This document shows positions 47,301 through 59,639 of a stretch of DNA of 64,000 bases, piece by piece; position 1 is the stretch's first letter; the number at the start of each line of letters is the position of its first letter. Source of the DNA: Cheilinus undulatus (lineage: Eukaryota; Chordata; Actinopteri; Labriformes; Labridae); the NCBI RefSeq assembly GCF_018320785.1, contig NC_054886.1, positions 34,966,110-35,030,109 of the forward strand, given 5' to 3'. The notes under the pieces are model-generated. The model had not been told where the DNA came from. It ran no database searches and worked only from the letters and a program-made list of their open reading frames with translations. The position numbers and the translations under genes are program-made.

Positions 47301-50300
47301 ATGGTTCGACAGTTGGTGCTGATGGTGTGTCTCGCGCTCGTGCTGTTGGCGCGTGCCCGCGGCGGAGAGGCGCGTGTCAAACTGAATTCCATCAGAACGG
47401 TGATCCTGAGGGACGGGCACGCGCTGCCGCTCAACAGGAGCACGTGGGAGCCCAGCCTGGACCTGACGGTTAGTAGCGTCTCTCTGACGTCACGTTCCGT
47501 TTGTACCTAAGGACGCTTTGATCTTTTTGAATTAAAAAAAAAATAAAAATCTTTCATCTTTTAGAATTAAAAAAAAACTTTGATGTTTTTAAATGAAAAA
47601 AGAAAGACACTTTTATCTCTTTGAAAAATAATTAAAATAAAAATTAAAAAAACATTTTTTTAAAAATATAGTTTAAATATTTTTAAAGGCTTTGGTCTTT
47701 TATTTGCTAATTTTATTTTAAGATTTTTAAAGGCATTATTCTGTTTATATTTTAATTTTATTTTAATATTTCTAAAAGCTTTTATTTCTTTGATTAAGTT
47801 TATTTTTAAAAGATTTTTCCTTTTTTTAAACTAAATTGTGTTTTATTATTTTTAACATCTTTGTTCCTTTAATTCTATTATCTTGAAAACTGTTGTCTTT
47901 ATTTATTAGTTTTATTTTATCATTGTTTTTCACTCCATTATTTTAAAAGCTTTGTCCTTTTTGAAACTAAATTGTCTTTTTATCATTTTAAAAATCTTTT
48001 TTCTTTAAATTTTGTTATCTTAAAAACTATTGCCTTTTATTTATTTGTTTTATTTTATCATTTTTTTCACTCCATTTAAAAAAAAAACCCTTTAATCCAG
48101 TTTTTAACAAAATTGTGTTTTTATCATTTTAAAAATCTTTTTACTTTTAATTTTATTGTCCTAAAACTATTGCCTTTTATTTATAAGTTTTATTTTAGTT
48201 GATTTTAAATAAATTTTTTCACTCCATTATTTCTAAAGCATTGTTCCTCTGGTCTTGTGTTTGTAGTTGTACCAGTGTATGAGCGACTTGGAGTGCAGAG
48301 AGGGGAGCTACTGCCACGTGCCTTCAAAAGGCCCCGCCCATTCTCGCTGTCAGAACTGCCGTAGGAGGAAGAGACGTTGCCATAGGGACGGCATGTGTTG
48401 CCCAGGCAACCACTGTAGCAACAGTAAGTTTAACTTGTTTTACAGCAAAATTTGACTTCAAGATGTTTAGGCCTAAAGTTTATGTAAATTTTAACGGATC
48501 TTTTTAAACAAAAAGATAATACCGATTAACATGGGATCATCAAAACAAGTTTAGTAGCATGTAGAATAAACATTTTTATATACTTTCAGATTTAATTAAA
48601 AAAAAAATGAATAATGCACGTTGCCTCAGCTTTTAATAAAAGTCATGAGACAAATAGCAAAAATTGTCTAAGTTGCACAAATATATTAACCATATTTTAG
48701 TAGTCAGACCTTAATTAGACATGGCTAGAGTTTGCCTTCATACCCTGCATTTATCTAACAGGGGTGGTTTTAATCTTTACAGGGCTCCGGGCAAAGGCCA
48801 ATATGGGGCCCTTATCAATTTAGCTAAAGTCATAGCAAGTAAACATCTCTTTCTAGGTATCAAAGCCGGAGAACTACAGGACATAACCAAATCTAGGGCT
48901 GGGGGCAATAGTGACCAAAAATCTAATCTCAATATCTACTAGCTAAAAGCTAATGCAGAATAAATGTTTTGATGTATTTTTAGCTGTCAACATACCAGAG
49001 TTTATCAACTTTGTATGTAATATAATCTAGTGAAAACCAAACCATATTAAAACCTCTTGCATACTTGAATAACAAAAAAAGAAGACCTAGACACCTGATA
49101 TTGGGCAATTTTTAAATTTAACTCTCAGCATTTGTAGACAAACTCCAAAACACAGGTTAAACTGTACACACATATCTACACGTCCTTTTATTGACAGCAA
49201 CATGTCCTGTACTCTCAAATACTTGTTTTAAAATGATCAAATGTCCATTATTTTAACAATCAACGTTATCAAAAAGTACAGAAACATTATGATCTACAAT
49301 CACAGTTTTGACCAAAGAAAGAGACAGCACAGTCTAAATATGCAGTTATGTTGGCAACATTTGGCAAACTGGGTATAACTAGCAAAGAGGAAAAGGAATA
49401 ATTCAGCAATATATGGGGGTTAATCTGGTGAAGATCAGGGCAACTATGTTGGCAACATTTGGAAAAGTGGGTGGAACTGGCAAGCAGTTGGGTAAATATG
49501 TTGGCAACACGCTAGAACTGGCAAAGAGCAATGCAAATATGTTGGCAACAATGGAAGGAAGGTTGTTGAACTGGCCAGGACTGAGGGTTTCCCTTGTTTC
49601 TCACCAACTTCACCAATTTTACCAAATGTTACCAACATACTTGTGCAATTTAGAAAATGTTGAGCAGTTAGTCTGCATTTCTGTGATGATTTAAATTAAT
49701 AAAGCAGCGATATCACACTTGAAATAAATATACATATTTAGAAAAAACTAGAGGCCCCACAAACAGCCTTTACTTTGCCTAATGATGAAACTACCTGTGG
49801 TATCACAATATCATGTCTTATTTTGTTTTCTTTCACTGTTGGGCTTCTATGATTTGCAGTACTATAAACTTGACAAGCACCATGCTGATAAACTGTAATT
49901 GTATTTAGTTTGTCAGAATGGGTTTAATTTTAAATTACTGCTCTCTTTGCATTCAGATATTTGTGTTCCTGACGTGGATAGTTTCGCGTCTCAGAGGATC
50001 CCGGACTCGGATGGAGTGACTGGTTCTTTGTCTAAAAAGAAAGGATGGAGGAAGAGAGGGAGGATGGACGTCAAAGGAGTCTCCAGTAGAGGTACAAGTC
50101 TGGTTGTTTTGTGTTTTACTTGTCCCTTTTCTACCGTGATTATCCGTCTGACTAACTATCTCCGTCTGTTGGTTTGATTCCAGGTCAGGTAGGCGATCCC
50201 TGCCTCCGCTCTTCAGATTGTTCCGATGGTTTGTGCTGCGCACGCCACTTCTGGACCCGTATCTGCAAACCCGTGCTGCGGGAGGGACAAGTTTGCACCC

Positions 50301-50572
50301 GACACCGCCGCAAGAGCAACCACGGCCTTGAGCTTTTCCAGCGCTGCTCCTGCGGCGACGGACTCAGCTGTCGAGCACTGCGGGAGCCCGGCGCCTCGCC
50401 TTCCACGTCATCTTCATCTTCGTCACTTCTGGCAGCGGCGAAGTCCAAGTTCGCACCACCGACCTCACAGTCCCGCCACTCCTCTCCTCACACTTCTCTG
50501 CTGGGTTCTTCGGCATCAAAGTCATCGCCAGAAGTGGCGAAGACGAGACTTCACGTGTGCCAGAAAAACTGA
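47301..50572 (+). CDS. dkk2: Dickkopf-2, secreted Wnt modulator
   Basis: Secreted LRP5/6 ligand that modulates Wnt/beta-catenin signalling. A non-coding exon ends at 46753. Coding exons: 47301-47468, 48267-48423, 49957-50091, 50184-50572, all in phase, 282 residues. The N-terminus is a signal peptide ([19 protein letters not shown]) followed by RVKLNSIRT, like the RAKLNSI of DKK2. Exon 48267-48423 encodes the N-terminal cysteine domain ([20 protein letters not shown]). The last exon encodes the C-terminal domain ([27 protein letters not shown]-like [38 protein letters not shown]). Odd point: about 47 extra Ser/Ala/Pro-rich residues sit just before the final RLHVC. A paralogue (dkk1, dkk4) is less likely given the C-terminal match and the AIMP1/GIMD1 neighbourhood. 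Confidence 0.93.
47469..48266. other. dkk2 intron, AT-rich
   Basis: Low-complexity TTTATTTTA / TTTTAAAAATCTTT sequence with imperfect repeats of about 200 bp (for example around 47820-48010 and 48010-48180). No exon. Confidence 0.5.
49340..49650. repeat. ATGTTGGCAACATTTGG array in dkk2 intron
   Basis: Degenerate units; reverse complement of the family at 32450-33000. The rest of the 48424-49956 intron shows nothing else. Confidence 0.65.
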
Positions 50573-53500
50573 CGAAAGACGGGGAAAGGACAGACAGGTC
50601 ATTCTGTCAGGAGGCATTGTGAGGCAGAAACCAAAGAAGAAGAAAGAGAGACAAACAGAGGGAGGGGTGGATGAACCGACCTGTTCACACCTGTGAAAAC
50701 CCTCCTCCACCTCCCCCTCCTATCTCTATGCTAATGAACTTCCTGTCAGGCTGCATTCACACTCAAAGTCAGCGGGATGTGAAACTCTTTGTGGTTCGGA
50801 TCCAGTTTCTTCCTCTGCGTCTAGACAAGCAGAAACCGCTTTGAAATCCGGTTTGACTCCATTTACACGAACAGGAAAGCATTAATATTGAAAACCTGAT
50901 ACATGACTGATGCAACGGCCCACAGAGATCCGGTCAATGTGCTTTTATTCTGAAAAACCACACCATGAAAATGCATTTTTATTATCAAACAGAACAATCC
51001 ACAGGGAGAAAAACTTCAGCTAGCTTTATTGGTTTTTATGTGACATCTTCATGGCATCCTACTCTTGGTTTCAGTATATTCAAAATCTTTAAAAGCTCTC
51101 AAAGTAAAAACAAAAGTCTACTATCACACTAGATTTACTGATGTGGCACAAATGGAAAAGGTGCTTAAAATGATCAATTTCAAGGTAGCAACAATTTAAA
51201 AAGTAAGAACTGTCATTGCCTGAAAATTACGTTAGCTTAAAATATTAACACAAACAAAGAATTCTATTTCTATGTCTCTGTTAAATTCTGGGAAAAAACA
51301 AAGTTAGAATTCACGTAGTTAAAAAGGACTTGAAAATGGCTGTAACTTCAGATTTTAAAGGGACAAATCTTCTTGTGTAATGTTGTAAGCTTTCAAACAT
51401 TTCTGAAGGATTGCCAAAGCCACGTTAGCCAAACGTAAAGGCTGTTGAACTTATCAAAACCTGGAAATAAACAACTTGGTAGGGGAAGTACTTCCAAATA
51501 TTTAAGTTGCTAATTTAGCTTAAATCTCGTAAAACACATACAATTTCCTTTCTAGTTTTATTTGAGGAAAAAATACAGAGTATTTTAAGTAGCAGTTAAA
51601 AAAGGTAAGCAAAACTCACGTTAGCTAAACTAAAACCTACAGAAAACTCTTAAGAAAAATTCATTTGAAAAAATAAAGCTAAGATTGGCTAAAGGTCCCA
51701 CTAGCTGAATTTGAGGGCTGCAAATGTATTAAAAAAACAAGTTTGTAGAAGATTTATTTGTCAAACTCTGCCCCAAACAAGTGTAAAACTGAGGAACCAT
51801 CATATGGCAGAATAATGACAAGTTTGCTTTCAAGAGAAGTAAAGTCATGGCATTAAATAATAGTAACTGGTCCTGACTGACTGTAAAATAAATAATAGTA
51901 ACTGGTCCTGAAAATTGGTTTAGCATCAGTATTACAAAGCTACAATTCTTGGGCTGTAAACCTCAAGACCATTAAGATTAGCCGAAACTCCCGTTAGCTG
52001 GACTAAAGACTTTAAACAAATCAGATCTTTGAAATTAGCCACCTCTAGCAAGAGGGTTTTTATATCTTCTGCTTTCTGTAAAACTATAAGTTAACCTGTT
52101 GAAGGTAATTCTAAAATTGTTTTACCTCTAGATTTTAGGAAAACAACACTTACAAAGGTGAGCTGAAGCTCATGTTAACTGGACTCAGATGCTTTTAAGT
52201 GCTTCAAATTCTGGCCTTTTACTCTTTTATTTCTAAAACATTACCAAAACAACTGGGGAATCAAGCTAGCTCAGGTTTTAATAAATCTGAATTAATGTCT
52301 GATTTCTGGTGTGCATTCAAGAACAGAAAATTATGTAGTGAAACATTTCTAACTGGTGTAGAAAATGGATTACACATCAGATTTTAGAGCGACAATTCAC
52401 AAACTATGAACCCTTTGAAGACTCATGTGAGCTAAACTCACGCAGGCCGAATTCACGTTAGCCAAACTTCTGTTAGCCAAACCCAAAGGCTATTTTGTTG
52501 TCAAACTCTGGAAATGCAGAACTTCACAGATTAATTCTGAAGACTTTCCCCAAAAAACAATCGAGTAAATACATTACCATAGAATTCAAGATACAAACGT
52601 AGAATTCTATTCCCTGATGCAAATACGGATCTAATTGTTGTCACTGCCCTAAAAGTGTTTTTTATTGAATATTTGTTAATTTGTTTATTTGAGCATTAAT
52701 ATTACAGAGACTTGGAAAGACTCTGCCAAGCTCTGCTTAGTCAGACTCATAGGGTTTTTAAACGCAACACATCTGGAAATGAATACAACAGCCGGGATTT
52801 AATCACAAAACTTTCCCTAAAACATTTGTAGCATAGCGTTAGCTTATAAGTTTAAAGTACACACTTAAACTTTCAATTTTGCTTTCCAGGGAAACTAAAG
52901 TTTTGGCCAAAGTTAGTGGTGCAGAATTTTGATGGTTATTCATATAACTGAGCCGTTGAATATGGCGAAGTCAAATATCGCCATTCTAAGGGACTGGGAT
53001 TTTGATCTTCACCACAATGGCTTAACTATGGTACACCTGAGGGAACGTAGGGATTGGTGCTGGCCGTGGTAAGTGTCAGTATGAAAGCTCATGAGTAATA
53101 TAATTTAGAAAACAATAGAGCATTAACATAAGACCTCAACCTAGCTGCGACTAGGGTGTTTCTACTGGAAGCCTTAATAGACATGAACAGATTGAGAAAA
53201 TTAGTTTCCTTTTCAATATTGTAGAGGTTTGTTCTTTGGCTTGCTAAGATTAGCTGAGCCCGTGTTAGCTATACTAAAAGGCTTTAAAACAGGAGACATT
53301 CTGAAAAAATTAAGAAGTGAATACGTTCTTTAAGCCCTGCCACATCTCTTCCCAAACAACTATACTCTGTTTATGCTTTGTCAGGTTTTGCGAGGTATTT
53401 AATTTTGTCATCAGCATACAGTCAGTCTCATCCACAACCACGTCCCGTTAAGTGTGAACTGCAGCCTCATTAGAGAACCTTCAGGGCCCGAGGTTTGTCC

Positions 53501-53990
53501 AGACGTCTTGTTTGATCGCACTGTTGTTAATGTGATAAAGTTATTTTTCTAAAGCTGTATATTTTGGATGAATGTTGGTGTAATTATTTGCCTGTTTTTT
53601 AAATGTCATTCTGGCAGTTAATTCTGGGTTTTTATTTACAACACTTTATGAAGGAATGTTTCTGTGAATAATATGTGTTATGATTAAAATGATCTGTAAT
53701 CTTCAAGATTTCTGCGTCACTTTCCATCTTTAATCATCATATTAATGTGATTTACAGATGTATATATAATTTTGGACATATGGCACAATTTTTGTGCTTC
53801 GGTCAAAGTATTTACAGCAAACAGATTTATTAATATATATTTATTATATTTATTAAATTTATTAATTATATTTTTTAAATATGTTTATCAAATTTAGACT
53901 CAAAAAAACAGTTTTCATTTTTCTATTTTCTCTTGTTTTTTTTCCTCCCTTTTTACGGTCTTCGTTTCACATTTTGCTTAAAACACACAT
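50573..53990 (+). other. dkk2 downstream region with recurrent GTTAGC block
   Basis: The proximal part should be dkk2 3' UTR. Between about 51400 and 53330 a loose block (CACGTTAGCTAAACTAAAGGCTTT-like, quoted in part) recurs at about 51430, 51615, 51990, 52170, 52440, 52730 and 53255, suggesting an old tandem of roughly 200-500 bp spacing. No exon was found. The poly(A) site is not certain. Confidence 0.4.
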
Positions 53991-53994
53991 TGAA

Positions 53995-55180
53995 GAAAAA
54001 GAATGTTACTTAGCCAGTGTTTTGTCCTTTGAGCTTTCCCTCTTTGATAAGAAACACTAAAACTATTAAACTAGAAGAAATTTTCGACATTTATTGTGGA
54101 AAATGAAAAAATAAACAAGCATCAGCAAAAGTAATAATAGAACTTATTTTCATTTTTATTCCAAAAAGAAATATTTTTTTTAATGAAAAATAGGAAGATC
54201 AATGAACGGAGCAATGGTGATGTAACATTCTTTTTCTCACAAAAGCAGCAGACCACACATCAAAGACAAAAAGGAATGTTACATTGCCAGTGTTCTGTTC
54301 TTTGAGCTTTTCTTTTTGATCAAAAACAGAAAAACTAAAATGAAAAACACATTTTCTTACATTTATTAAAGGAGAAAAACCCAGAAACTAATAAAAGGTA
54401 GTTTTTTATTTAATTCTTTATTATTCCAAAAAGAAATTTATTTTTTTGATGTATGAAGAATAGGAAAATAACAAAACGGAACATTGCTAATGTTACATTC
54501 TTTTTCAAGCAATATCTGCAGCAGATCACACAGCTAGGGTTAGAAAAAGAATGTTACATTGGTACATCATTCTGTTCTTTGATCTTTTCCTCTTTGATCA
54601 TCAACAGAAAAAATAAAAAATGAAAAACACATATTCTTACATTTGATTGTTTATTGTGGTGAATGGGAAAAGAAAAAGAAAAAGAAACTAATAATAAGTA
54701 GGTTTTTTTCTTCATTATTGCAATTTTCTTTTTGGTTATGAAGAAGAGGAAGATCACAGAACAGAAAATTGGTAATGTTACATTCTTTTACCAGCAACAC
54801 CTGCAGCAGATCACACAGCTAAGAAAAAGAATGTTACATTGTCAGTTTTCTGTTCTCTGATCTTTTCCTTTTTGATCAAAAATAGAACTAAAAAATGAAA
54901 AACATATTTTCTTACATTTAATTGTTTAGTGCAGGAAATAAAAAAACAACCAGAAAACAATTTTTTTGGTTGTTTTTTTTTTAAAGAAACTGTTATTGTT
55001 TTTGTGTTCTGTTCAAAGATGAAGATCAAAGAACAGAACACTGGTGATGTAACAATTTTTCCCTTAACACCTGCAGCAGATCACAAATCTACGGGAAAAA
55101 AGAATGTTACATCATCAGTGTTCTGTTCTTTGATCTTTCCTTTTTGATCAGAACACAAAAGCTACATAAAAAATAACATT
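53995..55180. repeat. Tandem array of about 275-bp hairpin units
   Basis: GAATGTTACATTGCCAGTGT-type starts occur at about 54001, 54275, 54549, 54829 and 55102. Each of the first four is followed about 200 bp later by the inverse (AAGATCAAAGAACAGAACAC then GATGTAACATTC). Each unit could therefore fold back. A CTGCAGCAGATCACAC word separates units. No coding. Confidence 0.85.
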
Positions 55181-55854
55181 TTGAAAAATGTAGGGAAAAT
55201 TAAAAAATTAGCAACAATGAACTTCGTTTGTGTTTTTTTATTCCCAGTTTAATATGAACCTCCTGACAGGGCCAAGAGCTGTTTTTTTCCCATGTTTTCT
55301 TTTCCTATTTTTAAACAGTACTGGGAAACTTTTTGTTTTTGTATTTCTCATTTCAAATCAGAAATCCACTGGCCATGAAGTTCTAACTACCTAAGGATTC
55401 TTAAAGTTGAAACTCGCAATGTTAGTGCACATTTGCCCTGAGAAGTCCTTGAGTCTGGTCCACGTGTATCTGAAAACCAGGCGGCGAATGTTCTGCCCAG
55501 CGTCGGTGGGTCGAGATAAGATTAAGAAAGAGGAAAAGACTTCCCCACGGGCCCACAACGACACAAGGAACTGGTTCCATCTGTGCAGATTAAAGTTATT
55601 TATGACCACAGAATTAATGCTAACCCCAAGATCCTCCAACTGTTCGCCCATTTACATGTAAGAGGAACAACAGGTGAACCCAGTCTTCATCCTGTAATGG
55701 AAAACAGATTCAACAGAGAACAGTGAGTACTATCATCTCTGAAGGAGTTAGCTTTACAGATACAACACCTTGGATTATCTTACTTTGGAGTTTAGAATAG
55801 ATATTCACTGATTTTATAACACTATTGTTTATGTAGTGCTGTGAGTAAATACAA

Positions 55855-57085
55855 AAGTCCATTTTTAAATGAGGATTTCATTTATGAAAGGAAAAAAGCC
55901 ATCCAAACCTACCTGGCCCTATGTGGGAAAACGCAATTACCCCCATGTTCAATCATGAATTAACTGTGATTAACCACATTTTTGTAAAGCTGAGTTCAGT
56001 TTGACTATCCACACCCAGACCTGATTACTACAGACCTGTAGAATGAATAAACCCTTTAAACAAAAGCTGTCTGACAAAGTAGGCTAAAATATCTCCAACA
56101 CATCATAAAACCATCTAAAGAAATTCAAGAACAGATGAGAAACAACTCAGGAAAGGGTTACAAAGACATTTCTAAGGCTTTAGGGCTCTGAGAGCCATTA
56201 CCCACAAATGTGGAAAACTGTGGACAGTGGTGAACCTTACCAGGAGTGGCCAGCCTACCAACATGACTCCAAGAGCACATGGATGACTCATCCAGGAGGT
56301 CCCAGAAGAACCCAGAACATCTACAGACCTGCAGGCCTCACTGACTCAGTTAAGGTCAGAGTTCATGACTCAACACTAAGAAAGAGACTGGGCAACAATG
56401 GTATAACGGGAGGGTTCAAGGCCAAAACCACTGCTGAGTAAAAAGAACACAAAGGCTCGTCTCACATTTGACTAAAAACATCCTGATGATCCCTAAGACT
56501 TCTGGGAAAATATCCTGAGGACTGAGCAGACAGAAGCTGCTCCATCTGGAGTAAAACTATCAGCATTTCATCAGAAGAACATCAGTCCAACAATCAAACA
56601 TGGTGGTAGTGTGATGGTCTGGACCTGGACCTGGACCACTAGAACTATGAATTCTAGCAGAAAATCCTGAAGGAGAATGTCTGTCCATCAGTTCATGACC
56701 TCAAGCTCAAGACCACTTGGGTTATGGAGCAGGACAACGATCCCAAACACACCAGCAAGTCCACCTCTGGATGGACTAAAAACCCTCCACTGTGGCTGAA
56801 TGGAAACAGTTCTGCGAAGAGGAGTGTAACAACATTCCTCCACAGTGATGTGAACGACTCACTGACTGTTATCATAAACGCTTGCTTCAGTTGTTGCTGC
56901 CAAGGATGGAACGACCAGTTAAGAGATTTAGGAGGCAGTGACTTTTTCACGTAGGGCCAGGTAGGTCTGGAGGGATTTTTCCCTTACTAAAAACTGACTT
57001 CTGTATTTACTCAGGTTGTTTTTGTCTAATATAAAAATTAGTTTGATTATCTGAAACATTTAAGTGTGACAAAAATGCAAGAAAC
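55855..57085 (+). pseudogene. Dead Tc1-like transposon
   Basis: Transposase remnants in broken frames: MWKTVDSGEPYQEWPAY with VHDSTLRKRLGNNG (56208-56441, N-terminal DNA-binding part) and TWVMEQDNDPKHTSKST (about 56706-56760, second catalytic Asp), then a C-terminal piece to about 56940. The segment that should carry the third catalytic acid (PDLNPIE region) is missing: the sequence passes from TSGWTK almost directly to the C-terminal part. Stops and frameshifts abound. Confidence 0.85.
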
Positions 57086-57524
57086 CAGGGTTTGACCAAA
57101 CGTTCTCATGGATTCAAGAGGAAAGACAACCTTCTAGTGGGAGTCTTGATGTTAGTTCTCTTTTTAGTGAATTTCTAGTTTTCCTAAGCTTTCTGAGAAT
57201 AAATGTTCATCCTGAGGAGAGAGAGGAGGGTGTGTTTTCATGTGTTTTCTCTCTTTCGTGGTCCGTAGCTGTTGGGCATCTCTGTCCTCTGTTTTGTTAT
57301 GGTACTTTAAAAAAGTGGTTCTCAACGTTGGGGTTGGGACCCCCTTTGAGGTCCCCAGATCCCCCAAAAAAACCTAAGAATATTTTTCAAATTACACTGT
57401 TGCCACTTTATGCCAATTTTAGCCCATTTTCATCAGTTTTCCCATCAGTTTTAACACGTTGCCATCCATTTAACACACATTTTTTGTCGATTTTAAACTC
57501 TTTCCACCACTTTTTTCTTTTATT

Positions 57525-57710
57525 TTTTTAAAATTTATTTTTGGCATTTTTGTGCCTCCACTAGACAGAGGAGGACAGTGGACAGAGCCAGAAATAGGGG
57601 CAAGAGCAGGGGAGAGACACGCGGCAAAGGGCCCCAGGCCGGACTCGAACCCAGGCTGCCCGTGCAAGTGGGGAGCACCCCCCAACCACCAGACCACCTG
57701 CTCCCCTCCA
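57525..57710 (-). mobile_element. tRNA-derived SINE, minus strand
   Basis: Reading the - strand: GGTCTGGTGGTTGGGG (A-box region), GGGTTCGAGTCC (perfect B box), body, and tail GCCAAAAATAAATTTTAAA. Same family as 16646-16806. Confidence 0.75.
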
Positions 57711-57742
57711 CCACTTTTTTTCTGCCTGTTGTTGCCACTTAA

Positions 57743-58884
57743 AGGGGCTCTATGCGAGATTTAGAAAAATATCAGCATAGCGACACCGCCGGCCATTAGG
57801 CGAACTACAACAACACTGTGCTGCTCGTCCACGACGGCGTGCTCCTTGCTCATGAACGAGCCTCTGGTTTATCAGCTGATACACACGCAGACCAAGGTGA
57901 TTTACCTGCATCATGTATACAGAGGAGATAAGTGAAGTAACACTTTAAAATTCCACGAACTAAAAATGAAAATGAATGAAGTATATTTGAACCTCTAGTG
58001 CGCACACGGCACAAAATTAAATATTGGTTCATATGAGGCGATTAAAAAAGGAGGATACTTTCACGACCATTTCTATGAATGAACAACTTCACTACTTAGT
58101 GCAGCATTGACCAAATTTATTGTCTTTTTACGTGTGTAATGTGTAATGTGTATTGAATGGGACACATTTTAGAGCAGAAGCAACAGGGCTAACATTGCTT
58201 AGCTCTGATAATGGTGCCTTGACCGCAGATATCAGATAGATGACATTATGTGTTGAAGATATTTTATAAACTAACTATCAAAAAATAAACTCAGTAAGTT
58301 GAGTCCAGTGCCAGGAAGCAAGAAAAAGATGCAATATTATACAGAAAACACTAAATGAGCAACGTGACAGTCTCGTTGTTTGGATAGCATCTTCATAAGC
58401 AAGCTAACGTCATGTAGCATATGGTTTATACAACATAAAACACTACACTGTATTTCATGGTCCGGAGTGATGCCTTACTTTTCAACAGAAAGACGGCCAT
58501 CTCTGGATCGGTATTTATCCCGAACTAAGCTCCCTCCATTTCTCAAATGCTCCACCGATATTTATCCTCGATTTCCCCCTGCGTCAGTCACACTCTCTTT
58601 TAGCTTGATGGGCTTCAGCAGATAAAACCATCTTAGTTTTTTATGTTTTAGCAGAGTTTGTGTGTGTGTTTGGGCTGAGGGTGCGCATTATGTAGTATCC
58701 GATGTCACTTCCAATGAGATTTCGTGGAAAATTCGGCCCGAATTCTAATAATCTGTTATAATTCGCTTATACAGGCAAACAAGGAGGACATTAAGAGCCT
58801 CATTCTTCATATCAGGATAGAGTGCACACCATTATATACTCAAAAGTGGTAAGTTTTAAAGCAAAAATCTTACATAGAGCCCCT
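57743..58884. mobile_element. TTAA-flanked TIR element nested in the hAT-like element
   Basis: Inverted ends AGGGGCTCTATG, extended by a GAGATTT/AAGATTT tract; TTAA at 57739-57742 and 58885-58888. A TTAA duplication is typical of piggyBac-type elements. Length 1142 bp, no transposase. Confidence 0.7.
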
Positions 58885-59639
58885 TTAAGCCTAATGTTGC
58901 CTCTGTTAACCCGTTATCGCCACTATCAACCCCTTTTTACCTCTTTTACACCCGATTTCTCCCACTTAACCCACATTTCACTATCTGATATGCCAATTTT
59001 TGCTGGTTTAATTAATTTCTGCCAAAATCTGCCTATTTTCTCTTTCTTAGTTAACACTTTTTTGCCAGTTTATATCAGTTTTTCAATTCAATTTAATTTT
59101 TTCAACAAATTTCCACACATTTTTTCCAATTTAAAGCCATTTCAGCCACTTTTGAACTCCCTTTTACCACTATTTATGGCCACTTTTTACACTTTAACCC
59201 ATTTTTGGCCATTTTTATGTAACTGTCGCCACTTTAAGCCATTTTAGCAACTTTTTTTTTTTTTTCAACAAAAGGGATTTCCATTTTAAGAAGGCTTTTT
59301 ACTACAGATATGATTAAAAATAGATATCTGTTTCTTTGATAAGAGTGGTTATTTTATCAGGTTTGATAAAAAATTTGGTTATCACAGCTTGATTTTATAA
59401 TGGACCATGGTTTTGCTGACCCCCATGGACCCCCAGTTTGGCTGGGTGCCAGAAAGCTCTCCCATTTACCCCCCTTATGAGCGACCTTGTCTGCAGATGG
59501 CTATCTTAGATCTGCATGGCTGTGTTGAACCCCCTTCAGGTCCAGTGGGGGTCCCCGGTCTCTGGCACCTTTATTTTGGGGGTCGTGGGCTGAAAAGGTT
59601 GAGAACCACTGGTTTAAAAGATAATACACCCACATGTAA

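Larger units (their letters stand above)
57313..59611 (-). mobile_element. hAT-like element, host of two nested insertions
   Basis: Outer ends AGTGGTTCTCAACG (left) and, reverse-complemented, CAGTGGTTCTCAACC (right). TTTAAAA flanks both sides (57306-57312, 59613-59619). The T-rich array occurs at 57400-57540 and 58890-59270. The right part matches the 30489-31511 element inverted (GGGGTCCCCGG, GAGAACCACTG). A SINE and a TTAA-flanked element sit inside. Confidence 0.75.
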
